A DNA stretch of 64,000 nt. Origin: Paraplanobispora siamensis (GTDB lineage Bacteria; Actinomycetota; Actinomycetes; Streptosporangiales; Streptosporangiaceae). Under the pieces are notes generated by a model. The model saw nothing but the letters and a program-made list of their open reading frames with translations. It searched no databases and had not been told where the DNA came from. The translations under genes and the position numbers were made by a program. Positions 1 through 9,041 of this stretch are shown piece after piece (within the stretch, counting starts at the first letter, position 1; each line of letters begins with the position of its first letter). The stretch covers positions 186,001-250,000 of the forward strand of contig NZ_BOOJ01000030.1 in the NCBI RefSeq assembly GCF_016863175.1, read 5' to 3'.

Positions 1-735
1 CCGGCCGCGTCCGCGGCCCCGGGCACCGGCGCGGCCACCCTGGCCTGCCCCGCCTCGCCCGACGCCGCCAGCGCCGCCGCGATCCACGGCTGGGGCGCGC
101 CGGACTGGTGCGCCGAGTTCGACGACTACCTGCAGGCCTCGGACTGGGTGTTCTACGACTCGCCCGGTCACGCGGGCAACGGCCGCCGCTCCTCCGGGCA
201 GCTCTACCTGGGCGAGGGGACGCTCTACCTGTACGGCATGGCGGACGGCACCACGGCGGGCCTCGCCAGCCGGCACGTGCAGACCTACGGACGCTGGGAG
301 GCCCGCATCCGCCTGTATCCGGGCGCCGGCTCCTATCACCCGGTCGCCCTGCTCTGGCCGCAGGAGGGCGGGGGGAACGTGCGCAGCGCCACCGGCGAGG
401 AGATCGACTACCTGGAGGTCATCGACGACCCGGAGAGGCAGCGGCCGAACTTCTTCCTGCACACCCCGCAGGGACAGGAACAGGCCCACGCCCAGGTGGA
501 CATGACCACCTGGCACACCTACGCCGTGGAGAACAGCCCGCGGGGCGTCGTCGGCTACATCGACGGGCGGGAGTGGTTCCGCTCGGCCAACGCCACGCAC
601 AGCCCGATGTCGGCCTGCCTGCAGCTGGACTGGTTCCCCGGCCGGGGCAGCGCGGGAGAGGCCTGGATGGAGGTGGACTGGCTGCGCATCTACCCGATGT
701 CCTCCGGCGGCACGGACTCCGGCAGCACGGGATGA
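1..735 (+). CDS. Glycoside hydrolase family 16 domain protein, 5'-truncated by window edge
   Basis: The frame is open from the first base, so the start and any signal peptide lie outside the window. About 244 residues are visible. The GH16 catalytic signature is present as EIDYLEV (ExDxxE type: nucleophile Glu, assisting Asp, acid/base Glu). Upstream are an aromatic-rich jelly-roll segment and RWEARIRLYPG, a strand typical of the family. GH16 enzymes hydrolyse beta-1,3/1,4-glucans and related polysaccharides and are usually secreted. Substrate cannot be read from this fragment. The short tail SSGGTDSGSTG ends the protein with no visible carbohydrate-binding module. It converges with the next gene, 28 bp away. 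Confidence 0.8.
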   Translation, partial: PAASAAPGTGAATLACPASPDAASAAAIHGWGAPDWCAEFDDYLQASDWVFYDSPGHAGNGRRSSGQLYLGEGTLYLYGMADGTTAGLASRHVQTYGRWEARIRLYPGAGSYHPVALLWPQEGGGNVRSATGEEIDYLEVIDDPERQRPNFFLHTPQGQEQAHAQVDMTTWHTYAVENSPRGVVGYIDGREWFRSANATHSPMSACLQLDWFPGRGSAGEAWMEVDWLRIYPMSSGGTDSGSTG

Positions 736-763
736 CTCGGCGCGGGACGCCCCCGGAGAGGCC

Positions 764-1261
764 TCAGAGACGCCTCTCCAGGATCTGCCCCGGCCACTCG
801 CCGACCGTGAAGGGCTCGGTCCTGGTGAAGCCCTGGCTCTCGTAGTACCTCACCAGCCGGCCGTCGTCCCCGGCGTAGCAGTCGACCCTGACCAGGGAGA
901 TCCCCCGGTCGGCGGCCTCGGCCGAGGCCAGCTCCAGAAGGGTCGAGCCGACCCCGCGGCCGTGGAAGCGCCGGTCGATGACCAGGGCCTGCACGTAGAG
1001 CTCGGGCTCGGGAGCGGGGGCGATGTACGGCATCGGCCCGCCTAGGACGACGCAGCCCGCGGGCTCCCCGTCGATCTCGGCGATGCGCATCCCCCCGGAG
1101 GCCGCCCACCCGGTGATCCGCTCGACGCGGGCGGGATCGGCGGAGAACGGCTCGCTTCCCCACTGACCGGTACGGCCCTGCTCGGTGAGCCAGGCCACTG
1201 CGCTGTCAAACATCCTCAGAACAGCCTGAACATCGCCGACATCACCATTACGGGTAATCAC
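764..1261 (-). CDS. GNAT family N-acetyltransferase
   Basis: A 165-residue single-domain GNAT. Motif A, the acetyl-CoA pyrophosphate-binding loop, is RFHGRGVGSTLL, preceded by the strand YVQALVIDRR and followed by LVRYYESQGF, the usual motif B helix. Length is normal for the family. The start is a GTG; no ATG lies between it and the first conserved strand. The acceptor substrate is unknown. It is transcribed divergently from the LCP gene, with about 160 bp of shared intergenic DNA, and converges with the GH16 gene. Confidence 0.85.
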   Translation of the reverse strand: MITRNGDVGDVQAVLRMFDSAVAWLTEQGRTGQWGSEPFSADPARVERITGWAASGGMRIAEIDGEPAGCVVLGGPMPYIAPAPEPELYVQALVIDRRFHGRGVGSTLLELASAEAADRGISLVRVDCYAGDDGRLVRYYESQGFTRTEPFTVGEWPGQILERRL

Positions 1262-1420
1262 CGGCGGATCGTAACAGGGTCACCCCAGTGCCGTGCGACA
1301 CGCGTTATATGCCTGCCGGAGTTCTTATCCGACCCTTATCAGGGATTAGTACACTCGGCCACGGCTGTAACCGACTCCCCAGAAACGGGAGCACCCTGGC
1401 CCGTCCATCTCTGGAGTCAC

Positions 1421-2821
1421 GTGAGCAGCGGTTCGATCGACGCGGCGGCGGAGCATGCTCCGCGGTGGCGGCGCCGGTGGGTGTGGTGGCTGGTGGCGGT
1501 CGTCACGGTCGTCGTCCTGGCGGTCAGCGCCACGGCGGTCGGCGCGTTCGTCAAGCTGACCGGGAACGTCAAACACGTCGAGGTGACCTCGGAGGACCTG
1601 GGGACCCGGCCCGTCAAGGTCGCCACCAAGGCGATGAACGTCCTCGTCGTCGGCTCCGACCAGCGCGACGGCAAGAACGCCAGGTACGGCAGGTTCGCCG
1701 GGGAGCGGACCGACACGATCATGCTCGCGCACATCTCCCCCAGGCGGGACAACGCGATGGTCATCAGCTTCCCCCGCGACTCGATGGTGCAGCTGCCCGC
1801 CTGCCGCGCCCGGCAGGGGCTGCCCGGCCAGCAGGCCCACATCGGCATGATCAACGAGTCGTTCAACTCCGGCGGCATCGCCTGCACCTGGAAGACCATC
1901 GAGACGCTGACCGGCATCCACATCGACCACTTCGTGAAGGTCGACTTCACCGGCTTCAAGGACATGGTCAACGCGGTCGGCGGGGTCGAGGTCTGCGTGC
2001 CCGAGCCGATCCACGACACCAAGGCCCTGCTGAACCTGCCCGCCGGGCGGCAGACGCTCATGGGCGAGCAGGCACTCGGCTACGTCCGCGCCCGCTACAG
2101 CCTGGGCGACGGGTCCGACATCGGGCGCATCCAGCGCCAGCAGATGTTCATCGCCTCCATGGTCAAGAAGGTCATGAGCGGCGAGACGCTCACCGACCCC
2201 ACCAGGCTGTTCGGCTTCCTCAACGCGGCCACCAAGTCGGTCACCACGGACCCCGGCCTCACCGTGGGCGTCATGAAGGACCTCGCGGTCAGCGCCGAGG
2301 GCCTGGCCGCCGGGCAGATCCACTTCATCACGACCCCGTGGCGCTATTCCCTGGTCCACCCCGGCAAGGTGGAGTGGGTCGAGCCGCAGAGCCGCAGGCT
2401 GTTCTCCATCGTGGCCCGGGACAAGTCGATCGCCGACGCCGGGGTCAGGGGCGGGCAGACCAAGGTGGCGCGCTCGAAGATCCACATCGAGGTGCGCAAC
2501 GGGACCTGGCGCTCCGGCCTGGCCACGGTGGTCGCGGCCAAGCTGGAGGAGCGGGGCTACCACATCGCCAAGATCGGCGACGCGCCGCGCAAGCCGCAGG
2601 CGAGGACCACGATCGCCTACTCCCCGAACGGCGCCACCAAGGCGCCGACCCTCTCCCGCGACCTGCTGGCCTCCCGGGGCCGGCTCGTCGAGGCCGCCCG
2701 GACCGGGCGGCTGGTCCTGACGATCGGCGACGACTGGCAGGGGCTCAGGGAGCTGTCCCCGGACGACGCCGCCGGTCTGAACGGCTTCGACGCCACGCAG
2801 GACTCCTGCGCGAACGCCTGA
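1421..2821 (+). CDS. LCP (LytR-CpsA-Psr) family cell-wall glycopolymer transferase with LytR C-terminal domain
   Basis: A 466-residue membrane-anchored protein. One transmembrane helix lies at about residues 20-45 (WWLVAVVTVVVLAVSA). The extracellular LCP domain at about 65-280 shows the family's polar residues: VVGSDQRDG, ERTDTIMLAHI, ISFPRDSMV and the long motif ending DIGRIQRQQ. A LytR_C domain follows at about 350-420 (IHIEVRNGTWRSG). LCP enzymes move polyprenyl-phosphate-linked teichoic acid or arabinogalactan-type polymers onto peptidoglycan or protein. The GTG start is preceded by TGGAG at good spacing. A second LCP gene lies at 10.1 kb with a very different architecture. Confidence 0.92.
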   Translation: MSSGSIDAAAEHAPRWRRRWVWWLVAVVTVVVLAVSATAVGAFVKLTGNVKHVEVTSEDLGTRPVKVATKAMNVLVVGSDQRDGKNARYGRFAGERTDTIMLAHISPRRDNAMVISFPRDSMVQLPACRARQGLPGQQAHIGMINESFNSGGIACTWKTIETLTGIHIDHFVKVDFTGFKDMVNAVGGVEVCVPEPIHDTKALLNLPAGRQTLMGEQALGYVRARYSLGDGSDIGRIQRQQMFIASMVKKVMSGETLTDPTRLFGFLNAATKSVTTDPGLTVGVMKDLAVSAEGLAAGQIHFITTPWRYSLVHPGKVEWVEPQSRRLFSIVARDKSIADAGVRGGQTKVARSKIHIEVRNGTWRSGLATVVAAKLEERGYHIAKIGDAPRKPQARTTIAYSPNGATKAPTLSRDLLASRGRLVEAARTGRLVLTIGDDWQGLRELSPDDAAGLNGFDATQDSCANA

Positions 2822-2890
2822 CGGGCGCCGCCGCGGGGGGAGGCGGGGCCCGTCAGCGGAGGCGGCCGCCGGCCGAAGAGGCGGAGCCGG

Positions 2891-4342
2891 TCAGCGGGAG
2901 GCGTCGGCGGGGGCGGTGCTGAGCGGCTCGGCGATGTCCTCCAGGCCCTTGCCCTCGGCCTTGACCCCGAGGAACACCTCCACCAGCCCCGCCGCGATCA
3001 TCAGGATCGCGCCGATGGAGAAGGCCAGCGCGGTGTCCCCGGGCACCCCGCTCTCGACCAGGCCGGCGAAGACGAGCGGACCGGCGACGCCGCCGACGAA
3101 GGTGCCGATGGCGTAGAAGAACGCGATCGCCATGGCGCGGGTCTCCATCGGGAAGATCTCGCTGACGGTGAGGTAGGCCGAACTCGCCCCGGCCGAGGCG
3201 AAGAAGAGCACGACGCACCAGCAGGCGGTCAGCGTGACCGAGGTCAGCGCGCCCTGGGCGAACAGCCAGGCGGTGCCGAGCAGGAGCACCCCCGATCCGA
3301 TGTAGGTTCCGGCGATCATCGGGACCCGGCCGACCGTGTCGAACAGGTGGCCCAGCAGGAGCGGGCCGAGGAAGTTCCCGACCGCGATGACCGCGAAGAA
3401 GTAACCGGTGTTCGTGTCGATCCCGTAGAAGGTCGACAGGATCTGCGCGTACCCGAAGGTGATGGCGTTGTAGAGGAACGCCTGCCCGACGAAGAGGGAG
3501 AAGCCGAGGATCGTGCGCCGGGGATAGCGGGCGACCATGGTGTGCGCGATCTGACCGAACCCGATCGACTTGCGCTGGTGGATGGTCATCGACTGGGCGG
3601 GCTCCTCCAGGCGGACGTTCTTCTCCTGCTCCACCCGCTCCTCGATCTCGTCGACCAGCTGTTCCGCCTCCCGGTCCCGCCCGTGGATGAACAGCCAGCG
3701 CGGGCTCTCCGGCACGTGCCTGCGGACCAGCAGGATCGCCAGGCCGAGCACCACGCCCAGGCCGAAGGCGATGCGCCAGCCGATGTTCACCGCGAAGTTG
3801 TTCAGCAGCGGCACCGTCAGCAGCGCGCCGCCGGCCGCGCCGAGCCAGTAGCTGCCGTTGATGATGATGTCGATCCGCCCGCGGTAGCGGCTCGGGATGA
3901 GCTCGTCGATGGCCGAGTTGATCGCGGCGTACTCACCGCCGATGCCGAACCCGGTCAGGAACCGGAAGAGGAAGAACCACCACGCCGAGAACGACAGCGC
4001 GGTCATCGCCGTGGCCACCAGGTAGACGATCATCGTGATGATGAACAGCTTCTTGCGCCCGAAGCGGTCGGTCAGCCATCCGAAGAACAACGCCCCCAGG
4101 CAGGCGCCCGCCACGTAGAGGGCGGCGGCCGTACCGGCGACCTGGGTCTGGGTGATCTCCAGGCCGCTGCCCTCCTTGGCCAGCTGGGCCGAGAGGTTGC
4201 CGACGATGGTGACTTCGAGGCCGTCCAGGATCCAGACGGTTCCGAGACCGATCACGATCATCCAGTGCCATCGTGACCATGGCAGCCGGTCCAGCCGCGC
4301 GGGCACCTTCGTCGTCACGGTGCCGATCCCGATCTCGCTCAT
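2891..4342 (-). CDS. MFS metabolite/sugar:proton symporter
   Basis: A 483-residue, 12-helix major facilitator protein. The loop 2-3 signature is GWLTDRFGRKK, and the first helix carries DGLEVTIVGN, an arrangement seen in the metabolite:H+ and sugar-porter branches. A hydrophilic central loop at about residues 220-265 (rich in Glu and Arg) separates the two six-helix bundles, and YRGRIDIIING is the related loop after helix 4. The substrate cannot be assigned. The gene is divergent from the ketoacyl synthase cassette, separated by 224 bp, so export or uptake related to that cassette is possible but unproven. Confidence 0.88.
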   Translation of the reverse strand: MSEIGIGTVTTKVPARLDRLPWSRWHWMIVIGLGTVWILDGLEVTIVGNLSAQLAKEGSGLEITQTQVAGTAAALYVAGACLGALFFGWLTDRFGRKKLFIITMIVYLVATAMTALSFSAWWFFLFRFLTGFGIGGEYAAINSAIDELIPSRYRGRIDIIINGSYWLGAAGGALLTVPLLNNFAVNIGWRIAFGLGVVLGLAILLVRRHVPESPRWLFIHGRDREAEQLVDEIEERVEQEKNVRLEEPAQSMTIHQRKSIGFGQIAHTMVARYPRRTILGFSLFVGQAFLYNAITFGYAQILSTFYGIDTNTGYFFAVIAVGNFLGPLLLGHLFDTVGRVPMIAGTYIGSGVLLLGTAWLFAQGALTSVTLTACWCVVLFFASAGASSAYLTVSEIFPMETRAMAIAFFYAIGTFVGGVAGPLVFAGLVESGVPGDTALAFSIGAILMIAAGLVEVFLGVKAEGKGLEDIAEPLSTAPADASR

Positions 4343-4492
4343 GACGGCACCGGCTACCCGGTAAAGAGCTGGTCATGCCCGGGAAAAGGGCGGCCCCTCC
4401 CGGAATCCCCGGCCGTGGCGCACTCGCGGTACGCGGGTATGCCCCTCCCGGACCGATGAGAACTTCCTCACCATCGGTCCCTCCGCTCCCGC

Positions 4493-4525
4493 TGACTAGG
4501 ACAAACACCACTTATGGCTATACAT
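4493..4525 (+). promoter_or_regulatory. Candidate promoter of the ketoacyl synthase cassette
   Basis: A good -10 hexamer, TATACAT, stands at 4519-4525 in an otherwise GC-rich divergent intergenic region, about 42 bp before the cassette's first ATG. A weak TGACTA lies 20 bp upstream as a possible -35. The -10 is convincing by eye; the -35 is not. Confidence 0.35.
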
Positions 4526-4566
4526 TGCGCAGGCATCGGGAGACTTGGCCGGATTGAGGGGGCGCG

Positions 4567-5562
4567 ATGAAAGCCCGTATCACGGGCGTCGCGACGTATC
4601 TGCCCGAACGGACGCTGACCAGCACGGACGTCGAGCGCCGGATCGAGGGGTACGTTCCCCACCGGGGGATCGTCGAACGGATGACGGGCATCCGTCTGCG
4701 GCACGTGGCGCGCGACGACCAGCAGGCGTCGGACCTGGCGGTCGAGGCGGTGCGCAGGCTCGGCCTTCCCGGCGGGAGCGGCCCGGACGGCGCGACCGGC
4801 CACGGCGACCCCGACCTGCTGATCTTCGCCTCGGCGTCGCAGGACATGGTCGAGCCGGCCACCGCGCACATCGTGGCGGCCAAGCTCGGTCTGTCGTGCC
4901 CGGTCTTCGACGTCAAGAACGCCTGCAACAGCATGCTCAACGGCATCCAGGTGGCCGAGGCGCTGATCCTGTCCGGCGCGCACCGCCGGGTGCTCGTCTG
5001 CTCCGGCGAGACCCCCTCGCGGGCGATCCGCTGGCAGGTCAGGGACAGGGCGCAGTTCGTCGACTCCTTCGCCGGGTACACGCTGTCGGACAGCGGGGCG
5101 GCCGTGCTGGTCACCGCCGACGAGGAGCGCGGCATCTTCTACCGCGACTTCTCGGCCGACTCCACGGCCTGGGCGATCGGCACCCTGCCGGGCGGCGGCT
5201 CGGCGCACCCGCGCGATCCGGAGTACTCCTACTTCCGCGGCGACGGCCGGCGGCTGAAGGAGGCCTTCGAGCGGATCGGCCCCGACATCTTCCTCACCGC
5301 CCTCAAGCGCACCGGCCTGTCCTGGGACGACTTCGCCGTGGTGGCGGTGCACCAGGTGGCGCTGCCGTACCTGCACTTCCTGGCGCAGGTGCTGGACATC
5401 CCCAGGGAGAAACTGGTGGTCAGCCTGCCCGAGCACGGCAACTGCGCCTCGGCGACGCTCCCGCTCCAGCTCGCGCTGGGCGGCTGGCGGCCCGGGGACC
5501 GGGTGGCGCTGCTCGGTCTGGGCGGCGGGGTCAGCATGGGCGTGATGTTGGCGGAGATGTGA
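4567..5562 (+). CDS. 3-oxoacyl-ACP synthase III-like condensing enzyme (FabH/OleA type), first gene of five-gene cassette
   Basis: 331 residues, normal size for a thiolase-fold KAS III. The Cys-His-Asn triad is visible: C120 in NACNSMLNG, H262 in AVHQVALPY and N292 in HGNCASATLPL. The C-terminal LLGLGGGVSMGVML is the usual closing strand-turn. The enzyme should perform a decarboxylative or head-to-head Claisen condensation of acyl thioesters. AGGGGG lies at good spacing before the ATG. Its stop overlaps the next start (TGATG), so it is translationally coupled to the glycosyltransferase. In this neighbourhood it is the likely chain-building step. FabH-like and OleA-like roles cannot be separated by eye. 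Confidence 0.88.
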   Translation: MKARITGVATYLPERTLTSTDVERRIEGYVPHRGIVERMTGIRLRHVARDDQQASDLAVEAVRRLGLPGGSGPDGATGHGDPDLLIFASASQDMVEPATAHIVAAKLGLSCPVFDVKNACNSMLNGIQVAEALILSGAHRRVLVCSGETPSRAIRWQVRDRAQFVDSFAGYTLSDSGAAVLVTADEERGIFYRDFSADSTAWAIGTLPGGGSAHPRDPEYSYFRGDGRRLKEAFERIGPDIFLTALKRTGLSWDDFAVVAVHQVALPYLHFLAQVLDIPREKLVVSLPEHGNCASATLPLQLALGGWRPGDRVALLGLGGGVSMGVMLAEM

Positions 5563-6308
5563 TGAACCTCGATGGGATGAACCTCTGGGTGATCGTTCCG
5601 GCGTACAACGAGGCGGCGGGCATCGAGGCCACGCTGCGGGCGCTGGAGGCGCAGGCCGACCGGGACTTCACCCTGGTCGTGGTGGACAACGCGAGCACCG
5701 ACGGCACCGCCGAGGTCGTCAGGCGGCACGGCGTGGAGGTGATCTCCGAGCCGCGCAAGGGCACCGGGGCCGCCTCCGACACCGGCGTGCGCCACGCCAT
5801 CGCCAACGGCGCCACCCACATCGCCAGGACCGACGCCGACTGCCTGCCCCGTCCCGACTGGGTGCGCAACATCCGCCGCGCGTTCGGTGACGGGCTGGAG
5901 ATGGTCGGCGGCAGGCTCCGGCCGCGTACCGACGAGTTCCCGCTGAAGTTCTGGGAGCGGCGGTTCATCCCGCTCGTGGTCCAGGTCGCCGCGACCTTCG
6001 GCCGCTTCCGGCCGGGCAACCGGGACCCGCTGTACAAGGGCCCGTACGTGATGATGCCCGGCTGCAACCTCGCCATCACCGCCGACCTCTACCGGCGCGC
6101 GGACGGCTTCCCCAGGACCGCGATCGAGGAGGTCCACGAGGACCGCGCCCTGGTCAACCGGGTCCGGAAGATCACCTCGGCGTACGGCTCCCGCCGCGAC
6201 GTGGTGGTCTTCGGATCCGTGCGCCGGCTGCGGGCCTACGGCCTGGCGGGCACCCTGGCCTGGTACGCCGACCACCGCTACCGTCCCGACGTGGTCGACG
6301 TGCGATGA
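5562..6308 (+). CDS. Family 2 glycosyltransferase
   Basis: 248 residues with an N-terminal GT-A fold. WVIVPAYNEAAGIEATL is the nucleotide-binding opening, VVVDNASTDGTAEVV is the second strand, and RTDADCLPRPDW carries the metal-binding DxD. No transmembrane helix follows, so it is probably cytosolic or peripheral. The first ATG overlaps the stop of the ketoacyl synthase, and the end overlaps the P450 start (ATGA). The sugar donor and acceptor are unknown; the context suggests decoration of a lipid or polyketide made by the neighbouring genes. Confidence 0.87.
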   Translation: MNLDGMNLWVIVPAYNEAAGIEATLRALEAQADRDFTLVVVDNASTDGTAEVVRRHGVEVISEPRKGTGAASDTGVRHAIANGATHIARTDADCLPRPDWVRNIRRAFGDGLEMVGGRLRPRTDEFPLKFWERRFIPLVVQVAATFGRFRPGNRDPLYKGPYVMMPGCNLAITADLYRRADGFPRTAIEEVHEDRALVNRVRKITSAYGSRRDVVVFGSVRRLRAYGLAGTLAWYADHRYRPDVVDVR

Positions 6309-7531
6309 TCTCCGCCGCCCGTCCGCGGTCCGGCGCCCGGCGGAGCCGGCCGGACCACGAGGCCCGGCTCTATCTCGCCGCGCATCCCTTCGCCTATCCG
6401 CTGATGCGCCTGCTGGCCCGGTTCGGCCCGGTGGTGCGGGTGCCCGGACTGGGCGTGGTGGTCAACGACACCGCCGTGGCGCGGGCCGTACTGACCGACG
6501 AGCGCTTCCGCAAGGACGGGCCCGGCTCGCCGGGCGATCTGTGGACGCCGGTGCTGGGGCCGTCGGTGCTGCTGAACATGGAGGGACCCGGGCACCTGGC
6601 GCTGCGCAGGAAGCTGACGCCGCTGTTCACCCCCGGCTACGTCTCCGCGATGGTGGCGCAGGTGCTGAAGGAGCCGCTGGAGGCGCTGGACGCGCGGCTG
6701 GCGCGCGGCGAGACCGTCGATCTGGTGGACACCATGCGGCTGATGGCCGGTGCGGTGATCTGCCGGACGATCGGGCTGGGCCTGGAGTCGGGCGGGGTGT
6801 CCGAGGAGCGGGCCAGGGAGCTGTTCGCCGAGGGGGAGCGGGTCGTCTCGATGGTCTCACTGCGCTCGCGGCGGCTGTCGGAGCGGCAGGTGGCGGTCGC
6901 CCGGCGGGTGCTCGACCGGATCGGGGACATCGCGCAGGCCGCCTACGAGGCCGGGGACGAGTCCACGGTCATGGGCCGGATGCGCTCCCTGGGCCTGTCG
7001 GCGGCCGAGGCCAGGGGCGCGGCCGGGGCGTTCTTCCTCACCGGGACCGAGACGGTCGCCACCTTCGTGCCCCGCCTGGTCGCGCTCGTCCACGACCACG
7101 GCGTCACCGTGGAAGACCTCGACCGGGTGATCGACGAGGCGATGCGGGTCACCACCCCGACCCCGATGATGCTGCGCTCGGTGGCCGCCCCGGTGCGGAT
7201 CCACCCCGACGGCGCGATCGGCGCGGCGACCGGCGGGGCGGGGAGGACCGGCGGTGCGGTGGCGCGGCCCGGTGACCGGGTGCTGATCGTCACCCACAAC
7301 TGCGCCCGCGCCCACGGCCCCTTCGACCCCTCCCGCCCGCACCCTCCGGAGCTGCGCCACCTGTGGTTCGGCGCCGGTCCGCACTTCTGCATCGGTTACC
7401 CTCTCGCTCTGGCCGAGATCCGCGCGGTGGCGTCCGTGGTGCTGTCCCACCGCGTGCGGGTCGTACGGCGGCGCGCGGCCAGAGGGGTACTGATCCCCAC
7501 CTACGAGCACCTGTGGATCACCGCCTCCTGA
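6305..7531 (+). CDS. Cytochrome P450
   Basis: 408 residues, typical for a soluble bacterial P450. The heme loop is FGAGPHFCIG (Cys about residue 362), the K-helix ExxR appears as EAMR, and the I-helix is FFLTGTETVATF, where TGTET replaces the commoner AGxDTT. A Gly/Ala-rich insert (DGAIGAATGGAGRTGG) sits between the K helix and the meander, likely a surface loop. It overlaps the glycosyltransferase by four bases. It probably hydroxylates or desaturates the cassette's product, using unlinked redox partners, since no ferredoxin gene is nearby. Confidence 0.92.
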   Translation: MISAARPRSGARRSRPDHEARLYLAAHPFAYPLMRLLARFGPVVRVPGLGVVVNDTAVARAVLTDERFRKDGPGSPGDLWTPVLGPSVLLNMEGPGHLALRRKLTPLFTPGYVSAMVAQVLKEPLEALDARLARGETVDLVDTMRLMAGAVICRTIGLGLESGGVSEERARELFAEGERVVSMVSLRSRRLSERQVAVARRVLDRIGDIAQAAYEAGDESTVMGRMRSLGLSAAEARGAAGAFFLTGTETVATFVPRLVALVHDHGVTVEDLDRVIDEAMRVTTPTPMMLRSVAAPVRIHPDGAIGAATGGAGRTGGAVARPGDRVLIVTHNCARAHGPFDPSRPHPPELRHLWFGAGPHFCIGYPLALAEIRAVASVVLSHRVRVVRRRAARGVLIPTYEHLWITAS

Positions 7532-7562
7532 CCGGCCTGCCCTCGCGGATTGGACCTCCCGC

Positions 7563-9041
7563 ATGAACGACATCATCACCGGGATCATGGCGACCGCCGG
7601 GCGGGAGCCGGACCGGACCGCGATCATCGACGGCCGGGGCCGCGAGATCGCCTACGGCGAGCTGGCCCGCCGGGTGGAGGCCGTCCGCGCCGCCATGGAC
7701 GACCTGAAGCCGGGCGACGGGGTGCTGTTCGCCGTACGGCCCGGCGTGAACGCGGTCGTGACGGCGCTGGGATCGGTGGCCGCGGGCGGGATGCTCGTCC
7801 TGGCCGACCCCGGGCTGGCCCCCGGCGTGCTGGCCGCCCGGATGTCCGCCACCCGGCCGGCGTGGGTGGTCGCCGAGTCGCTCCTGTACTCCCTGAGCGG
7901 CCCGCTGCAGGGCCTGGCCCACCGCCGCGGCCTGTTCCTGGCCCACCTGCGCCGGCCGTTACCCGGCCACTCCGTCCGCCACCTGTACACGGGCCCGTGG
8001 CTCCCCGGCGTCCCCAGCGGCGCCGTACGCCTGTCCCGCCTCCTGCGCGGAGCCGTACGGCCGGCCGGGCTCCCCGAGAGCTCGGCGGACCAGCCCGCGG
8101 CGGTGATCTTCACCTCGGGGACCACCGCCCACCCGAGAGGTGTGGTGCACACCCGGGGGTCGCTGGCGGCGGGGCTGGAGCTGTTCCGGGACGCGTTCCC
8201 GCTGGGCCCCGGGGACGTCGTCCACACCGACCAGCTGATGCTCGGGCTGCCCGCGCTGATGGCCGGGGCCACCTGGTCGCTCCCGGGCGGCGGGCCGACG
8301 GCCGAGGAGCTGGCGAAGCGCAGGGCGACCCACGCGTTCGCCGTCCCGGTACGGCTGGACCGCCTGCTCCGCGAGACTCCGCGGTTGCCGGAGACGTTGA
8401 GGTACCTGCTGCTGGGGTCGGCGCCCGCGCCCGCCGGGGTGCTGCGCCGGGCGATCGAGGCCGGTCCCGAGGTGCTGTCGGTCTACGCGATGACCGAGGC
8501 CCTGCCGATCTCGATCGCCTCGGCGCGGGAGAAACTGGACTGCGCCGGGGGAGACCTGCTCGGGGCGCCGCTGCCCGGAGTGGGCGTCCGGGTCGCCGAC
8601 GACGGGGAGCTGTTCGTCTCCGGGCCGCACGTCGCCCCGCGCTATCTCGGCGAGGAGCCGCTGCGGGAGGTCGCCACCGGTGACCTGGTCCGCATCGAGG
8701 ACGGGCGGCTGATCCTGCTCGGCCGCAAGAAGGACATGATCCTGCGCGACGGGTTCAACATCTATCCGGGCCTCTACGAGCCCGCGATCACCGCGCTGCC
8801 CGGCGTCGCCGAGGCCGCGATCGTCGGCCTGGCCGACCCGGACACCGGGGACGAGGAGGTCGTCCTGGCCGTCGTGCCCGACTCCGGCTACGACGAGACC
8901 CTCCTGTCCAAGGCCCTGCCCGAGATCGTCGACGCCGGGGCCCTGCCCGACCGCGTCGTCCGCCTGGACGCCCTGCCGCGTTCGGGCCGCGCCGACAAGC
9001 TCGACCGCGCCGCCCTGCGCGACCTGGTGGCCCGCCGATGA
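7563..9041 (+). CDS. AMP-forming acyl-CoA/acyl-ACP synthetase (ANL superfamily)
   Basis: 492 residues, slightly shorter than most ANL enzymes. The A3 phosphate loop is FTSGTTAHPRGVVH at about residues 181-195. The hinge A8 motif is GRKKDMILRDGFNIYPG at about 387-403. The A10 lysine is probably in RSGRADKLDR near the end. It should adenylate a carboxylate and pass it to CoA or a carrier. The hinge looks like an ordinary fatty acyl ligase rather than the OleC beta-lactone synthetase type, but the gene order KAS III-ligase-SDR is like ole/nlt loci. A rare TTA leucine codon occurs at 7959-7961. Confidence 0.88.
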   Translation: MNDIITGIMATAGREPDRTAIIDGRGREIAYGELARRVEAVRAAMDDLKPGDGVLFAVRPGVNAVVTALGSVAAGGMLVLADPGLAPGVLAARMSATRPAWVVAESLLYSLSGPLQGLAHRRGLFLAHLRRPLPGHSVRHLYTGPWLPGVPSGAVRLSRLLRGAVRPAGLPESSADQPAAVIFTSGTTAHPRGVVHTRGSLAAGLELFRDAFPLGPGDVVHTDQLMLGLPALMAGATWSLPGGGPTAEELAKRRATHAFAVPVRLDRLLRETPRLPETLRYLLLGSAPAPAGVLRRAIEAGPEVLSVYAMTEALPISIASAREKLDCAGGDLLGAPLPGVGVRVADDGELFVSGPHVAPRYLGEEPLREVATGDLVRIEDGRLILLGRKKDMILRDGFNIYPGLYEPAITALPGVAEAAIVGLADPDTGDEEVVLAVVPDSGYDETLLSKALPEIVDAGALPDRVVRLDALPRSGRADKLDRAALRDLVARR

